From the NCBI GenBank assembly GCA_020831825.1, contig JAFIFW010000018.1, positions 146,321 to 210,320 of the forward strand: a DNA stretch of 64,000 nucleotides, given 5' to 3'. This DNA is from Methylophaga sp. Lineage in GTDB: Bacteria; Pseudomonadota; Gammaproteobacteria; Nitrosococcales; Methylophagaceae. The notes under the pieces were generated by a model. It ran no database searches. It was not told where the DNA came from and worked only from the letters and a program-made list of their open reading frames with translations. Position numbers and translations under genes: made by a program. This document shows, one piece after another, positions 37,498 through 46,809 of the stretch (positions are counted from its first letter, which is position 1; each line of letters begins with the position of its first letter).

Positions 37498-38519
37498 TGA
37501 TAAGTCACTATTGGCGTCCTGCATTGTTTGCGACACATCGTCATCCGGCAGTGATGATCGGCATTGCCGTCGCCTGTTGTTTTATTATTTCAGCCTGGCT
37601 CGGTTCTGAATTGCTGAGCCCGGCCACTATGTGGCAAACCCTGAACAATCCTGATTCGGTGATGCGAACACTGATTCTGGAGTGGCGAATTCCGCGAGTG
37701 CTGACAACATTCTGTGTTGGTGCCTGTCTGGGCATGGCCGGCGTGATATTTCAGGGCGTATTTCGTAATCCACTTGCCGAACCACATCTGTTGGGTAGCG
37801 CCAGTGGCGCATCAGTGGGTGCCGCTATTGCCTTGATGATGCCAGCACTGTTTCCGGGGCCATTTTTCTTGCCGATCATGGCGTTCGCCGGGGCCTGGTT
37901 GACCACATTACTGGTTGTTAGCCTCGCTAGAGTCGCCAGAGTTGAAAGCGGCTTTGGTTTGATTTTAGCCGGAGTTGCTATTGCAGCCTTGCTGGCAGCT
38001 GTTCGAGGGCTCATCATGCTGACACTGTCTGATGATGCGGTCAGTTTGCAGGTGATATTGAGCTGGACACTGGGGGGCATTCAAACGCCGACCTGGCAGG
38101 AATTCTTCTTGTTTATGCTGCTGACAATCATCGGTTTTATATTGTGTCTTCGACTGGCCAGAGGTTTGGATATTTTGGGCCTGGGCTCAGACACCGCAAG
38201 AAATATGGGGCTGGATGTGACTCGGTTCAGGCACCGCTCGGTACTGATTGCGGCAGCAGTCACAGCATTGGCAGTTGTTTGGGGCGGTCTGATTGGTTTT
38301 ATTGGTCTGGTCATTCCTCACATGATTCGTTGGTGGTTAGGGCCGAGACATCATCGACTGATGATCTATAGCGCGCTGGTATCCGGTGCAGCATTAATGG
38401 TGTTTGATGGAGTTGCCCGTTCAATTATGCCACCGGCCGAAATTCCATTGGGCCTGTTGACGGCCTTGCTCGGCGCGCCATTCTTTTTGTTTATTCTGAC
38501 CAAGGAAGCACGACGATGA
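37497..38519 (+). CDS. ABC transporter permease, FecCD type
   Basis: 340 aa with about ten membrane helices. The family signature is visible as GVIFQGVFRNPLAEPHLLG near residue 85 (coupling region) and the GFIGLVIPHMIRWWLGPRHH block near the end, both standard for BtuC/FhuB/FecD permeases. It shares a base with the stop of the binding-protein gene (TGATG) and overlaps the ATPase start by 4 bp (ATGA). Confidence 0.92.
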   Translation: MISHYWRPALFATHRHPAVMIGIAVACCFIISAWLGSELLSPATMWQTLNNPDSVMRTLILEWRIPRVLTTFCVGACLGMAGVIFQGVFRNPLAEPHLLGSASGASVGAAIALMMPALFPGPFFLPIMAFAGAWLTTLLVVSLARVARVESGFGLILAGVAIAALLAAVRGLIMLTLSDDAVSLQVILSWTLGGIQTPTWQEFFLFMLLTIIGFILCLRLARGLDILGLGSDTARNMGLDVTRFRHRSVLIAAAVTALAVVWGGLIGFIGLVIPHMIRWWLGPRHHRLMIYSALVSGAALMVFDGVARSIMPPAEIPLGLLTALLGAPFFLFILTKEARR

Positions 38520-39346
38520 GCACAGATATCATTGAGGCACGAACGATTCACGCAAGTGCCGGCCAAAAGCTTTTGTTAAGTGATATCAATCTATCCGTGC
38601 CACAAGGTCAGTTTCTTGCTCTGGTCGGGCCCAATGGTGCGGGCAAATCGACATTACTCAAACTGTTGTCGGGGCTGGTTTATGCAGATAGCGGTGAGAT
38701 CACGCTTTCGGGAGACAATATTGCCCGCATGAAACCGGCACAGATCTCGGCGCTGTTGTCTTACCTCCCACAAAGCTCAGCGATTTACTGGAATTATCTT
38801 GTCAGTGACATTCTTGAAATTCACTCGGCCACGGACAGTCTCTCATTGACTGCTGCTCATGCCGTGTTTTCTGCCTACGATCATGCCAAAGCGTTTGATA
38901 TTGAACAGTTGATTGATCGTCAGTTCAAAACCTTGTCTGGTGGTGAACAGGCCAGAGTGCTGCTGGCTGCCTGTTTGATTTCCAGTCCATCTATTTTGCT
39001 GGCTGATGAGCCAGCTGCTGCACTGGATGTTTCGCACCAATTGCAGTTGCTGAAAATCATCAAGGACAGAACCAGTGATGGCCTTACCGCGATTGTGGTG
39101 ATGCATGATCTGAATCTTGCCTCGCGATTTGCAGATCGCATCATCGTGCTTAATAACGGCAAGATACAGATGGATGGGACGAGCAGGGAAGTCAGCCTCT
39201 CACCAGCACTGGATCATCACTTTGATGTTTATTTTCAGCGTCTAAGCCATGAACAGCAGACTATCCTGGTGCCTGATTTTCACTCGGCAAGACCAGCAGA
39301 TGAGCTTGCCAGCACTTCGACAAATGCGCTTCTGAAAGCTGTCTGA
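38516..39346 (+). CDS. ABC transporter ATPase, FecE/BtuD type
   Basis: 276 aa. Walker A GPNGAGKST, signature LSGGEQAR, Walker B ILLADEPAAALD and the H-loop MHDLNLASR are all present. It drives the FecCD-type permease encoded just before. It is the last gene of the operon that starts at 33574. The C-terminal extension (about 25 residues after the ATPase core) is acidic and of no known function. Confidence 0.93.
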   Translation: MSTDIIEARTIHASAGQKLLLSDINLSVPQGQFLALVGPNGAGKSTLLKLLSGLVYADSGEITLSGDNIARMKPAQISALLSYLPQSSAIYWNYLVSDILEIHSATDSLSLTAAHAVFSAYDHAKAFDIEQLIDRQFKTLSGGEQARVLLAACLISSPSILLADEPAAALDVSHQLQLLKIIKDRTSDGLTAIVVMHDLNLASRFADRIIVLNNGKIQMDGTSREVSLSPALDHHFDVYFQRLSHEQQTILVPDFHSARPADELASTSTNALLKAV

Positions 39347-39392
39347 TCTCCATAGGCAATCATTGCCTGCAGCGTTGTTGCCAGCCAATAAA

Positions 39393-39410
39393 GAATTGAT
39401 ATATCGTATC
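39393..39410 (-). promoter_or_regulatory. Fur/Zur-family-like operator, box 3
   Basis: On the minus strand GATACGATATATCAATTC matches box 2 at 15 of 18 positions. It lies in the 208-bp gap before the COG0523 gene, about 145 bp upstream of its start. Inner repeat TTGATA-N5-TATCAA (39396-39412) is perfect. The rest of the gap holds no clear gene. Confidence 0.55.
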
Positions 39411-39554
39411 AATAAATGTCCAGAGATTATCATTCCGTGCATGGAAGGTTTCATTGCCAACATGAATGCAGTGTCTCTTGAAATACAGAGCAGCGCGGCT
39501 CGTAGTTACAGGTGTCGATCCTGTGTCAAATGCACTAACAGATAAGGAATTACT

Positions 39555-40556
39555 ATGTCTCAAGCAAACACCAACCAAGTACCAGCACAAATTCCGGTGA
39601 CCATCCTGACAGGCTATCTGGGGAGTGGCAAAACCACACTTATCAACCATATCCTGAGCGCTCCGCATGGTCAGCGCATCGCAGTCATTGAAAATGAGTT
39701 TGGCGAGGCTGGCATTGATAATGAATTGCTGGTTCAGGACAGTGATGAACAGATTATTGAGATGAATAATGGCTGTATCTGCTGCACAGTGCGCGGCGAT
39801 CTGGTTAGGATCCTCAACGAATTATCAGAGAAAAAAGCCGATGGTCGAGTTAAATTTGACCGGGTCATCATCGAGACCACCGGACTCGCTGATCCAGCAC
39901 CTGTCGCTCAAACCTTTTTTGTTGATGATGATATTCGCGATCAGTACATGCTTGATGCAATAGTGACCACCGTTGACGCTAAACACGCTCAATCACAGTT
40001 AGATCAACACCATGAAGCACAGGAGCAAGTCGGCTTTGCTGATCGTATTCTGATTACCAAATCAGATCTGGTCGATGACACTGCACTACAAAATTTGCGT
40101 TCACGACTCAGAAGAATGAACTCACGCGCAGCGATGATTGAAGTCAATCATGGCAATACGGATATTGAAGAAATTCTTGATATCAGAGGCTTTAACCTCA
40201 ATGCGATACTGGAGATTGAGCCAGACTTTCTCGACGATGTGACCCATGATCATGACGATCACATTACCTCATTTGTCTTTACAGAGACCCGTGCGCTGGA
40301 TCCGGACAGGCTTGAGGAATTTCTGACTGTGATTATAAATAATTTTGGTACCCAGCTGCTCCGATACAAAGGTGTATTACATGTCGATGGCATGGCACAC
40401 CGGATAGTGATTCAAGGGGTACACATGCTGATGGGCAGTGTACCTGGTGCTAAATGGGGCGCTGCTGAACAGCGGCAGACCAGGTTTGTGTTTATCGGCA
40501 GGGATTTGCCCAGAGAAATTATCCTGAAAGGCCTGGAAACCTGCATTGTTGAATAG
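39555..40556 (+). CDS. COG0523 GTPase, putative zinc metallochaperone
   Basis: 333 aa G3E GTPase. P-loop GYLGSGKTTLINHIL, switch ENEFGEAGIDNELL, the CxCC metal site in MNNGCICCTVRGDL, and TKSD for guanine. A His/Asp-rich stretch (DVTHDHDDHI) near residue 230 could bind metal, and the C-terminal CobW domain is present. Members include CobW and ZigA/ZNG1-type proteins that load zinc. In this place, behind a metal-box-like motif and beside HisI and PyrC paralogues, a zinc role is more likely than a cobalamin role, since no cobalamin genes are here. Start has AAGGAAT upstream. Confidence 0.88.
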   Translation: MSQANTNQVPAQIPVTILTGYLGSGKTTLINHILSAPHGQRIAVIENEFGEAGIDNELLVQDSDEQIIEMNNGCICCTVRGDLVRILNELSEKKADGRVKFDRVIIETTGLADPAPVAQTFFVDDDIRDQYMLDAIVTTVDAKHAQSQLDQHHEAQEQVGFADRILITKSDLVDDTALQNLRSRLRRMNSRAAMIEVNHGNTDIEEILDIRGFNLNAILEIEPDFLDDVTHDHDDHITSFVFTETRALDPDRLEEFLTVIINNFGTQLLRYKGVLHVDGMAHRIVIQGVHMLMGSVPGAKWGAAEQRQTRFVFIGRDLPREIILKGLETCIVE

Positions 40557-40564
40557 CTAAAACC

Positions 40565-40596
40565 TGTCCCGGCGTGCTGGTTAACAGGCCGGGACA
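40565..40596. terminator. Hairpin between COG0523 and dienelactone hydrolase genes
   Basis: Perfect 9-bp arms TGTCCCGGC (40565-40573) and GCCGGGACA (40588-40596) between convergent genes. On the minus strand it is followed by GGTTTTAG, a short U-run, so it probably ends the hydrolase transcript and perhaps both. Confidence 0.6.
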
Positions 40597-40613
40597 CGGC
40601 GAATAGTCTAAGC

Positions 40614-41357
40614 CTAGCGCAAGGTTCTGCTGAACAGATTCAGCGCCAGTTGATAGCCAATGGCCGCTGTTTGCGCGTCATAACGACCGCCATCGCCTTC
40701 ATCACGCATAAAGGCATGTTCGGCATTAAACTCATGCCAGGTAAAGGTAATGTTGGTTTTGTTCAGTGCAGCGTGGATTTTATCCAGACCTTCTCGGGGC
40801 ACATGATTGTCCTGCTTGCCCCAGATCATCAGTAATTCGCCTTTGATATCGTCCAGGCGTTCCATGCTGTGCTGGCCCGGCTTGTTGGGGATTTTCTGAA
40901 TATGTAAGTCCGTGGCGTAGAAGCAGGCTGTGCCTTTGACTTCAGGCTGTAAGGCAGCACGGAAGGCCAAATGACCGCCAATACAATAACCCATGGCGCC
41001 GATATGCCCATTGCTCCATGGCTGGTTCCTAACAAATTCAATCATTGCCCGGTTATCGGAGTCATAGCCTTCAACATCTTTGGCTTCCTTGTCAGCATTG
41101 CCTTTGTCACGTCCGGCATCGTCATAACCCAATACAGTGCCGATCGGATTCAGTTCATGAAATACCTCAGGCACCAGCACGCTATAACCATGGCTGGCCA
41201 TAAAACGCGCCGCACGTTCGATTGGGCCTGTTTGTTGAAAAATTTCCGAATAAAACAGAATGACAGGAAAACGGCCTTCGGCTACCGGGCGGTGAATGTA
41301 TGTCCGCATAACACCGGTTGGAGTATCCAGGTCGACATAATGGCTTTGTATTTTCAT
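40614..41357 (-). CDS. Dienelactone hydrolase family protein
   Basis: 247 aa alpha/beta hydrolase from the ATG at 41357 (AAGGAG upstream). The nucleophile elbow is MGYCIGGHLAF, with Cys in place of Ser, as in dienelactone hydrolases. The acid and His ends are DNHVPREG and NAEHAFMRDEGD. The family opens lactone rings in aromatic degradation, but many members have other ester substrates. Cytoplasmic and monocistronic. No aromatic pathway genes lie near. Confidence 0.88.
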   Translation of the reverse strand: MKIQSHYVDLDTPTGVMRTYIHRPVAEGRFPVILFYSEIFQQTGPIERAARFMASHGYSVLVPEVFHELNPIGTVLGYDDAGRDKGNADKEAKDVEGYDSDNRAMIEFVRNQPWSNGHIGAMGYCIGGHLAFRAALQPEVKGTACFYATDLHIQKIPNKPGQHSMERLDDIKGELLMIWGKQDNHVPREGLDKIHAALNKTNITFTWHEFNAEHAFMRDEGDGGRYDAQTAAIGYQLALNLFSRTLR

Positions 41358-41654
41358 CAAGACTCCTTGTGCATGAAGCTGGGTAAATAAGACGCAACAT
41401 TGTATAGCGAGCCGCTAATCCTATCACTGTTGACTGTTACTTTGATGCGCTTTCCAGCTGAGCAAACCATGCACCAGTTCGAAACAGTGAAATCGCATTT
41501 TGCACTAATTTGGGTGTATATGAAGTAAAAACAAGCCCGACGCATTGTGTAACGTGTTGATTATAATATATTAAATGACTGGCACGTAAAATGCTTCACG
41601 AACTTGGTCAGTGTTACGACGCAAGTTAAAACCATCTCATTGTAAGGAGCAAAT

Positions 41655-42407
41655 ATGCATCTCAGAAAATTATCCGCAGCCATTTGTGCAGCCAGTTCAT
41701 TGTTCGTCGCAGGCACAGCAGTGGCGTGGGAAAGTGAAAATGGTCAACACGCAACTTCAGCCACTGTTGAACTTTATTCTGATTACGTTTTTCGCGGGAT
41801 CAGCCTGTCAGATAACAAGCCAGCCATTCAGGGCAGTTTTGATTACGAGCATGTCAGCGGTTTCTACACCGGCATCTGGGGCAGTAGTATCTCCGGCGAT
41901 TCCAGCGGTGAGATCGGCGTTTACGGCGGGTTTGCCAGTGAAATCATGGATACCGGTATTGAATATGACCTAGGTGTCTGGCGCTATATCTTCCCGGGAG
42001 ACAGTGGTCTCAATAACAATGAAATCTATGGTGCACTGGGATATAGCTATTTCACTTTCAGCTATGCCTATGCTAAAAACTTCGAAGGCAACAGCGAAAC
42101 AGCCCATTACTATAACATTGCCTTTGATTATGAGCTGCCATTTTTCGGTGGCGTCGGCTTTACTGCAGCCTATGGATATCAGGACTTCAGTAGTAGCCTG
42201 AAGAGAGTCATTTTTGAAGATGAATCTTCTGTCGGTGGCTACTCTGATTACTATATCGCGCTGACCAAAGAGTTTGTCGGCTTCGACTGGACACTGGCTT
42301 ATACCGGTGTTGATAGCAATGGCCGCAAATATGCCAGATCAGACTACTGGGGCAAGTCTAGTCTCGCAAAAGACAAGTTCATCCTGTCTTTGAGCAAGAC
42401 ATTCTAA
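41655..42407 (+). CDS. TorF family putative porin (Gcw_chp)
   Basis: 250 aa with a signal peptide ending near AVA-WES and the typical start of the mature barrel, VELYSDYVFRGISLSDNKPA. The rest has alternating aromatic residues of a beta-barrel and ends with LSLSKTF. These outer-membrane proteins are found in proteobacteria, some near metal or nitrogen uptake genes; the solute is not known. AAGGAG precedes the ATG. The 297-bp gap upstream shows no clear gene. Confidence 0.85.
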   Translation: MHLRKLSAAICAASSLFVAGTAVAWESENGQHATSATVELYSDYVFRGISLSDNKPAIQGSFDYEHVSGFYTGIWGSSISGDSSGEIGVYGGFASEIMDTGIEYDLGVWRYIFPGDSGLNNNEIYGALGYSYFTFSYAYAKNFEGNSETAHYYNIAFDYELPFFGGVGFTAAYGYQDFSSSLKRVIFEDESSVGGYSDYYIALTKEFVGFDWTLAYTGVDSNGRKYARSDYWGKSSLAKDKFILSLSKTF

Positions 42408-42426
42408 TTCTCAATAGTCTGCCATT

Positions 42427-42470
42427 AATCCCGGCCATTACCACTTCGGTGGTGATGACCGGGATTTTTT
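42427..42470 (+). terminator. Terminator after the TorF porin gene
   Basis: Stem AATCCCGG/CCGGGATT with inner CAT/ATG and ACCAC/GTGGT closed by a UUCG tetraloop, then TTTTTT. It lies between convergent genes and may also slow transcripts coming from the carboxylase gene. Confidence 0.88.
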
Positions 42471-42497
42471 ATGCCGATGAGTTAAGCAAAGCCTGCT

Positions 42498-45400
42498 TTA
42501 GTCTTCGCTGTTTTCCATCACAATCAAAAACTGTCCGGCGCTGATTTCCTGGCCCGAACTTACCAGGCACTCGCTGACCACACCATCACTGATGGCGGCA
42601 ATGGTGATTTCCATTTTCATGGATTCCAGCACCAACAGAGTTTGCCCCGCCTGCACAGTATCGCCCTTGTTGACTTCAACCTGCCAAACACTGCCAGACA
42701 CCGGGCTGTCATAAACCAGTGCGGACTCTGGCCAACTAACTTCCTGTGTTTCACTGCTGGTTTCCTTGGGCTGATAGTCAAACTGCCCGGTGGCATGCCA
42801 GTGGCTGAGCTCTTCATCAAAGGCGTTTTGTCTTTGCACGGTAAAAGTTTGAATTTCTTGCTGATTTTCTTGAAGGAAATGCTCGTAATCAGACAGTTTG
42901 AAAGTGCCGGATTCAATTCGAAGCGGATAACGCCCCAAGGGGAAATCCTGACGAATCTGTTGCAATTCCTCCGCACTGACCGGATAAAAGCGGATCTGGT
43001 CAAAAAATCTCAATAGCCACGGTTGGCTAAATTCGGCGGTCGTGCGATAGCGATTCCACATCTGCAAGGTACGCCCGACAAACTGATAGCCACCTGGGCC
43101 TTCCATGCCATAGACACACATATACGAGCCACCAATACCCACCGAGTTTTCGGCGGTCCAGGTGCGCGCGGGATTGTATTTGGTGGTCACCAGTCGATGA
43201 CGGGGATCCACGGGCGTTGCCAGAGGCGCGCCCAGATACACGTCACCCAAACCCATCACCAGATAGGAGGCATCAAATAAAATTCGTTTAACGGCCTCAA
43301 TATCTTCAAGGCCATTAATTCGACGAATAAACTCCAGATTACTCGGACACCAAGGCGCATTGGCACGGACCGATTGCATATATTTTTCTATCGCCAAACG
43401 ACAGGCATCATCATCCCAGGACAGTGGCAACCAGATGGTGCGAGAGGGCACGGTGAGTTCATCCAGTTGTTGTCCCAGCGCCGTTTCACCTTTGCGAATA
43501 TGCGCAATGAGCTGTTGATGAGACAACTGCTGTGCATCGAAGTGAATCTGCAGGGATCGAACCCCCGGTGTCAATTCGCGCATGCCGGGTAGTGAGTTGG
43601 CTTCCAGCCACTGCATCAGCGCGTGAGCCCTGAAACGCAATCTCAAATCAAGTTTCAGTTCACCATATTCGATTAAGACAAAATGATCGCCTGCGGCACG
43701 AATCACAATTTCATCGCCAAACTCTTGTTCGGCAAAGCTGGCGAGTATTGGCGATTGAGGTTCAACACTCTGCCAGTGTTGTGTTTGCGTTTCTAATAAC
43801 GCGATGCTGTCATCCTGGGCTTTTTCAAGCTGGACAGCGGTATCGATATCAACTGCGACAAAACGTATTTTGTCACCGGCTCTGAGTTGGCCAAGCTTCC
43901 ACAAATCTGCCGTAATGACCGTCACCGGGCAGACAAATCCGCCCAATGATGGGCCATCTGGCCCGAGGATTACTGGCATATCGCCGGTAAAGTCGACACT
44001 GCCAAAGGCATAGGCATTATCGTGAATATTGGACGGATGCAGTCCTGCCTCACCACCATCGGTGCGTGCCCATTGTGGTTTGGGACCAATCAGCCTGACA
44101 CCGGTACGACTGGAGTTGTAGTGAATTTCCCACTGGGTTTCAAACAGTATTTTGATATCAGCTTCAGTGAAAAAATCAGGCGACCCGTGAGGTCCGTAAA
44201 CCACCCGCAGCGTCCAGTCATGTGAAATGTCGGGTAGTAATGACGCGGGCAGATCTGTGGCCGCTACGTGACTGCTGTTAGCCAGCTTCAACACATCACC
44301 AGTACGCAAGGCCCGACCGTTATGACCACCAAACTGACCCAGGGTAAAAGTGGAGCAGCTATTCAAATAGGCTGGACACTGAATACCTCCACGCACAGCC
44401 AGATAAGCCCTTGCGCCGGTTTTGATTCGACCAAAGTGTAACTCGTCGCCTGCTTCAATATTGATGATTTGCCACATTGGCAATATCTCATCATGACGTT
44501 TGACGGTGATCTCCGCGCCGCAAATGGCGATTTGGGTAGCAGAAGCAAACTTCAGTATTGGCCCTTGCAGGGTGATTTCAAGACCCACGGCGTCCGCAGG
44601 ATTGGACAATAGCCGATTAGCCAGACGAAACGAACGACTGTCAAACGGGCCAGAGGGCGGTACTCCAACATGCCAGTATCCCTGACGTCCCGGAAAATCC
44701 TGTAGCGTGGTCTGGGTGCCGCCCTGCAATACATCAATACGCATAGGATGATAGGCAAATTGATTCAGATACGTGGTGGTGACAGTGCCTGCCTGTAACC
44801 GCTCATCCAGACACAGAGCCCGTAAATAATCCAGATTGGTTTCGCTGCCATAAATCACGGTTTGTGAAAGTGCTTCATCGAGACGTTGCAAGGCATCAGA
44901 CCGATCTCGACCATGCACGATGATTTTTGCCAGCATCGGGTCAAAAAATGCCGGGACTTCCGTGCCACTTTCTATCCAGTGATCAATCCGAAGACCCTGA
45001 GCCTTTGGAAACTCAACATAGCTCAACAAACCGGCACAGGGTTGAAAATCACGAAAGGGATCTTCTGCGTAGACCCGCACCTGCATGGCATGACCTTGTG
45101 CCTGCAATGTGGCGCGACGTGCTGTCAGATCAAGATTTTCTCCTGCTGCCTGGCGCAACATCCATTCCACCAGATCCACGCCATACACTTGTTCGGTGAC
45201 ACCATGTTCAACCTGAAGCCGGGTGTTGACCTCAAGAAAGTAAAAGGCCTGTGAATCAACATCAAAAATAAACTCAACGGTACCCGCATTTCGATAGGCA
45301 ACGCTGGACAGCAGGGTTTCCGCAGTTTGATAGAGTTTGTTGCGGGTTGCTTGTGTCAAACCGGGCGCAGGACATTCCTCGACGACTTTTTGATTGCGTC

Positions 45401-46094
45401 GTTGACTGGAGCAATCCCGTTCACCCAAGGCCAGCGCCGCTCCTTGACCATCGCCAAAAATCTGCACTTCGATATGCCGGGCATTGGCGATGAATTTTTC
45501 CAGAAACACGCCATCATCCGAGAAGTTGTTACTGCCCAGTCTTTTGACTTTCTCAAACATCTTGATCAGTTGCCGCTCATCATCACAGCGGGACATGCCA
45601 ATGCCACCGCCACCGGCCGTTGTTTTCAGCATGACCGGATAACCAATACTGTTTGCCTTGGCACAGGCACTGGCAAGGTCGGTTAACAACTCGGAACCGG
45701 GCAGCATCGGCACTTTAGCCGCTGAGGCTAATTCCCGTGCCCGGTGTTTGAGGCCAAACATTTCAATCTGCTCGGCGGTCGGGCCAATAAAAACAATGCC
45801 TGAGGCTTCACACTGACGCACAAACTCAGCGTTTTCACTCAAAAAACCATAGCCAGGGTGAATGGCTTCAGCGCCACACTGTTTAGCGATGGCAAAGAGT
45901 TTGTCCATACTCAGATAGGTATCAGCGGCGCCGCCATCGCCAAGGCAGTAGGCTTCATCGGCCTCACGCACATGCAGACTGTTCAGATCCGATTGGGCAT
46001 AAACGGCTACTGATTGAATGGATAATTTCTTGAGCGTACGAATAATGCGGGTAGCAATGGCACCGCGATTAGCTATCAGAACTTTTTGAAACAT
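42498..46094 (-). CDS. Urea/guanidine carboxylase
   Basis: 1198 aa from the ATG at 46094, chosen because AAGGAAG lies just before it; the frame extends 13 codons further. Biotin carboxylase domain at about 1-450 (GGGGIGMSR loop, EVNTRLQVEH), a KipA-like domain (about 460-780, TLQDFPGRQGYWHVGVPPSG), a KipI-like domain, and a C-terminal biotinyl domain with the biotin Lys in LVLESMKMEI. It adds CO2 to urea or guanidine using ATP. The guanidine riboswitch and two DUF1989 proteins in the operon argue for guanidine. The last step needs allophanate hydrolase, which is not in the window. Confidence 0.93.
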   Translation of the reverse strand: MFQKVLIANRGAIATRIIRTLKKLSIQSVAVYAQSDLNSLHVREADEAYCLGDGGAADTYLSMDKLFAIAKQCGAEAIHPGYGFLSENAEFVRQCEASGIVFIGPTAEQIEMFGLKHRARELASAAKVPMLPGSELLTDLASACAKANSIGYPVMLKTTAGGGGIGMSRCDDERQLIKMFEKVKRLGSNNFSDDGVFLEKFIANARHIEVQIFGDGQGAALALGERDCSSQRRNQKVVEECPAPGLTQATRNKLYQTAETLLSSVAYRNAGTVEFIFDVDSQAFYFLEVNTRLQVEHGVTEQVYGVDLVEWMLRQAAGENLDLTARRATLQAQGHAMQVRVYAEDPFRDFQPCAGLLSYVEFPKAQGLRIDHWIESGTEVPAFFDPMLAKIIVHGRDRSDALQRLDEALSQTVIYGSETNLDYLRALCLDERLQAGTVTTTYLNQFAYHPMRIDVLQGGTQTTLQDFPGRQGYWHVGVPPSGPFDSRSFRLANRLLSNPADAVGLEITLQGPILKFASATQIAICGAEITVKRHDEILPMWQIINIEAGDELHFGRIKTGARAYLAVRGGIQCPAYLNSCSTFTLGQFGGHNGRALRTGDVLKLANSSHVAATDLPASLLPDISHDWTLRVVYGPHGSPDFFTEADIKILFETQWEIHYNSSRTGVRLIGPKPQWARTDGGEAGLHPSNIHDNAYAFGSVDFTGDMPVILGPDGPSLGGFVCPVTVITADLWKLGQLRAGDKIRFVAVDIDTAVQLEKAQDDSIALLETQTQHWQSVEPQSPILASFAEQEFGDEIVIRAAGDHFVLIEYGELKLDLRLRFRAHALMQWLEANSLPGMRELTPGVRSLQIHFDAQQLSHQQLIAHIRKGETALGQQLDELTVPSRTIWLPLSWDDDACRLAIEKYMQSVRANAPWCPSNLEFIRRINGLEDIEAVKRILFDASYLVMGLGDVYLGAPLATPVDPRHRLVTTKYNPARTWTAENSVGIGGSYMCVYGMEGPGGYQFVGRTLQMWNRYRTTAEFSQPWLLRFFDQIRFYPVSAEELQQIRQDFPLGRYPLRIESGTFKLSDYEHFLQENQQEIQTFTVQRQNAFDEELSHWHATGQFDYQPKETSSETQEVSWPESALVYDSPVSGSVWQVEVNKGDTVQAGQTLLVLESMKMEITIAAISDGVVSECLVSSGQEISAGQFLIVMENSED

Positions 46095-46167
46095 AACGCT
46101 TCCTTGGTGTGGGTCGTCCCACGAAACGTTCATGACTGACGGGTCGTCCCGGCAGCATAGTCAGGTA

Positions 46168-46800
46168 TCAGGCAATCACCAGTTCAATGGGCGTTGGGTT
46201 GTAACCATTGCATGGGTTATTAAGCTGAGGGCAATTAGAGACCAACACGACGATGTTCATTTCTGCACGAAGCGTGACCCACTTGCCGGGTGCTGAAATA
46301 CCATCGGCAAAGGTGAGTTCACCTTCAGGTGTCACTGGTACATTCATGAAAAAATTGATGTTGTGGCCAATATCGCGTTTGTTGATGCCGTATTCAGGAT
46401 GTTCATTAATTGCCAGCATCCAACTGTCTCTGCAGGCGTGCATGCAGCGTTTTTCAAGGTCATAGCGCACAGTGTTGCTTTCGGTGGCGCAGGCACCACC
46501 CAGGGTATCGTGACGACCACAGGTGTCTTCAATGATTGTCAGCATGCAGCGTTGCAGATTGGACATCAGACGCGTACCTTCGGTGAGATAGACCGCTCCT
46601 TGCGTGGCAATGGTATCGGTGGCACTGTATCTTTCAACCGGATTATCTGCGTTGTAAAACAGCGTATCTGCCGCCTGATTACCTTCCAGATCGATAATTT
46701 TCAGGGTTTGTCCGGCACTAAGCGTAGTGATGAAATAATCACCTGAATCGACAATGTATGAGTTGCTTTGAGCAGGGTTTGTTTTGTGAAGTGTAGACAT
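46168..46800 (-). CDS. DUF1989 protein, carboxyguanidine deiminase subunit
   Basis: 210 aa of the urea-carboxylase-associated family (UAAP2-like, DUF1989). Marks are [20 protein letters not shown] and the C-terminal metal-binding region [18 protein letters not shown]. With its partner (next upstream gene) it forms the deiminase that turns carboxyguanidine into allophanate plus ammonia. Start ATG has GGAG upstream, only 9 bp after the partner stop. It is cytoplasmic. Which of CgdA and CgdB it is was not settled. Confidence 0.88.
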   Translation of the reverse strand: MSTLHKTNPAQSNSYIVDSGDYFITTLSAGQTLKIIDLEGNQAADTLFYNADNPVERYSATDTIATQGAVYLTEGTRLMSNLQRCMLTIIEDTCGRHDTLGGACATESNTVRYDLEKRCMHACRDSWMLAINEHPEYGINKRDIGHNINFFMNVPVTPEGELTFADGISAPGKWVTLRAEMNIVVLVSNCPQLNNPCNGYNPTPIELVIA

Positions 46801-46809
46801 GGTTGACTC

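Noticed and set aside
45327..45686. Plus-strand ORFs inside the carboxylase gene
   Set aside because: Shadows of the biotin carboxylase coding sequence; no ribosome site or family match.
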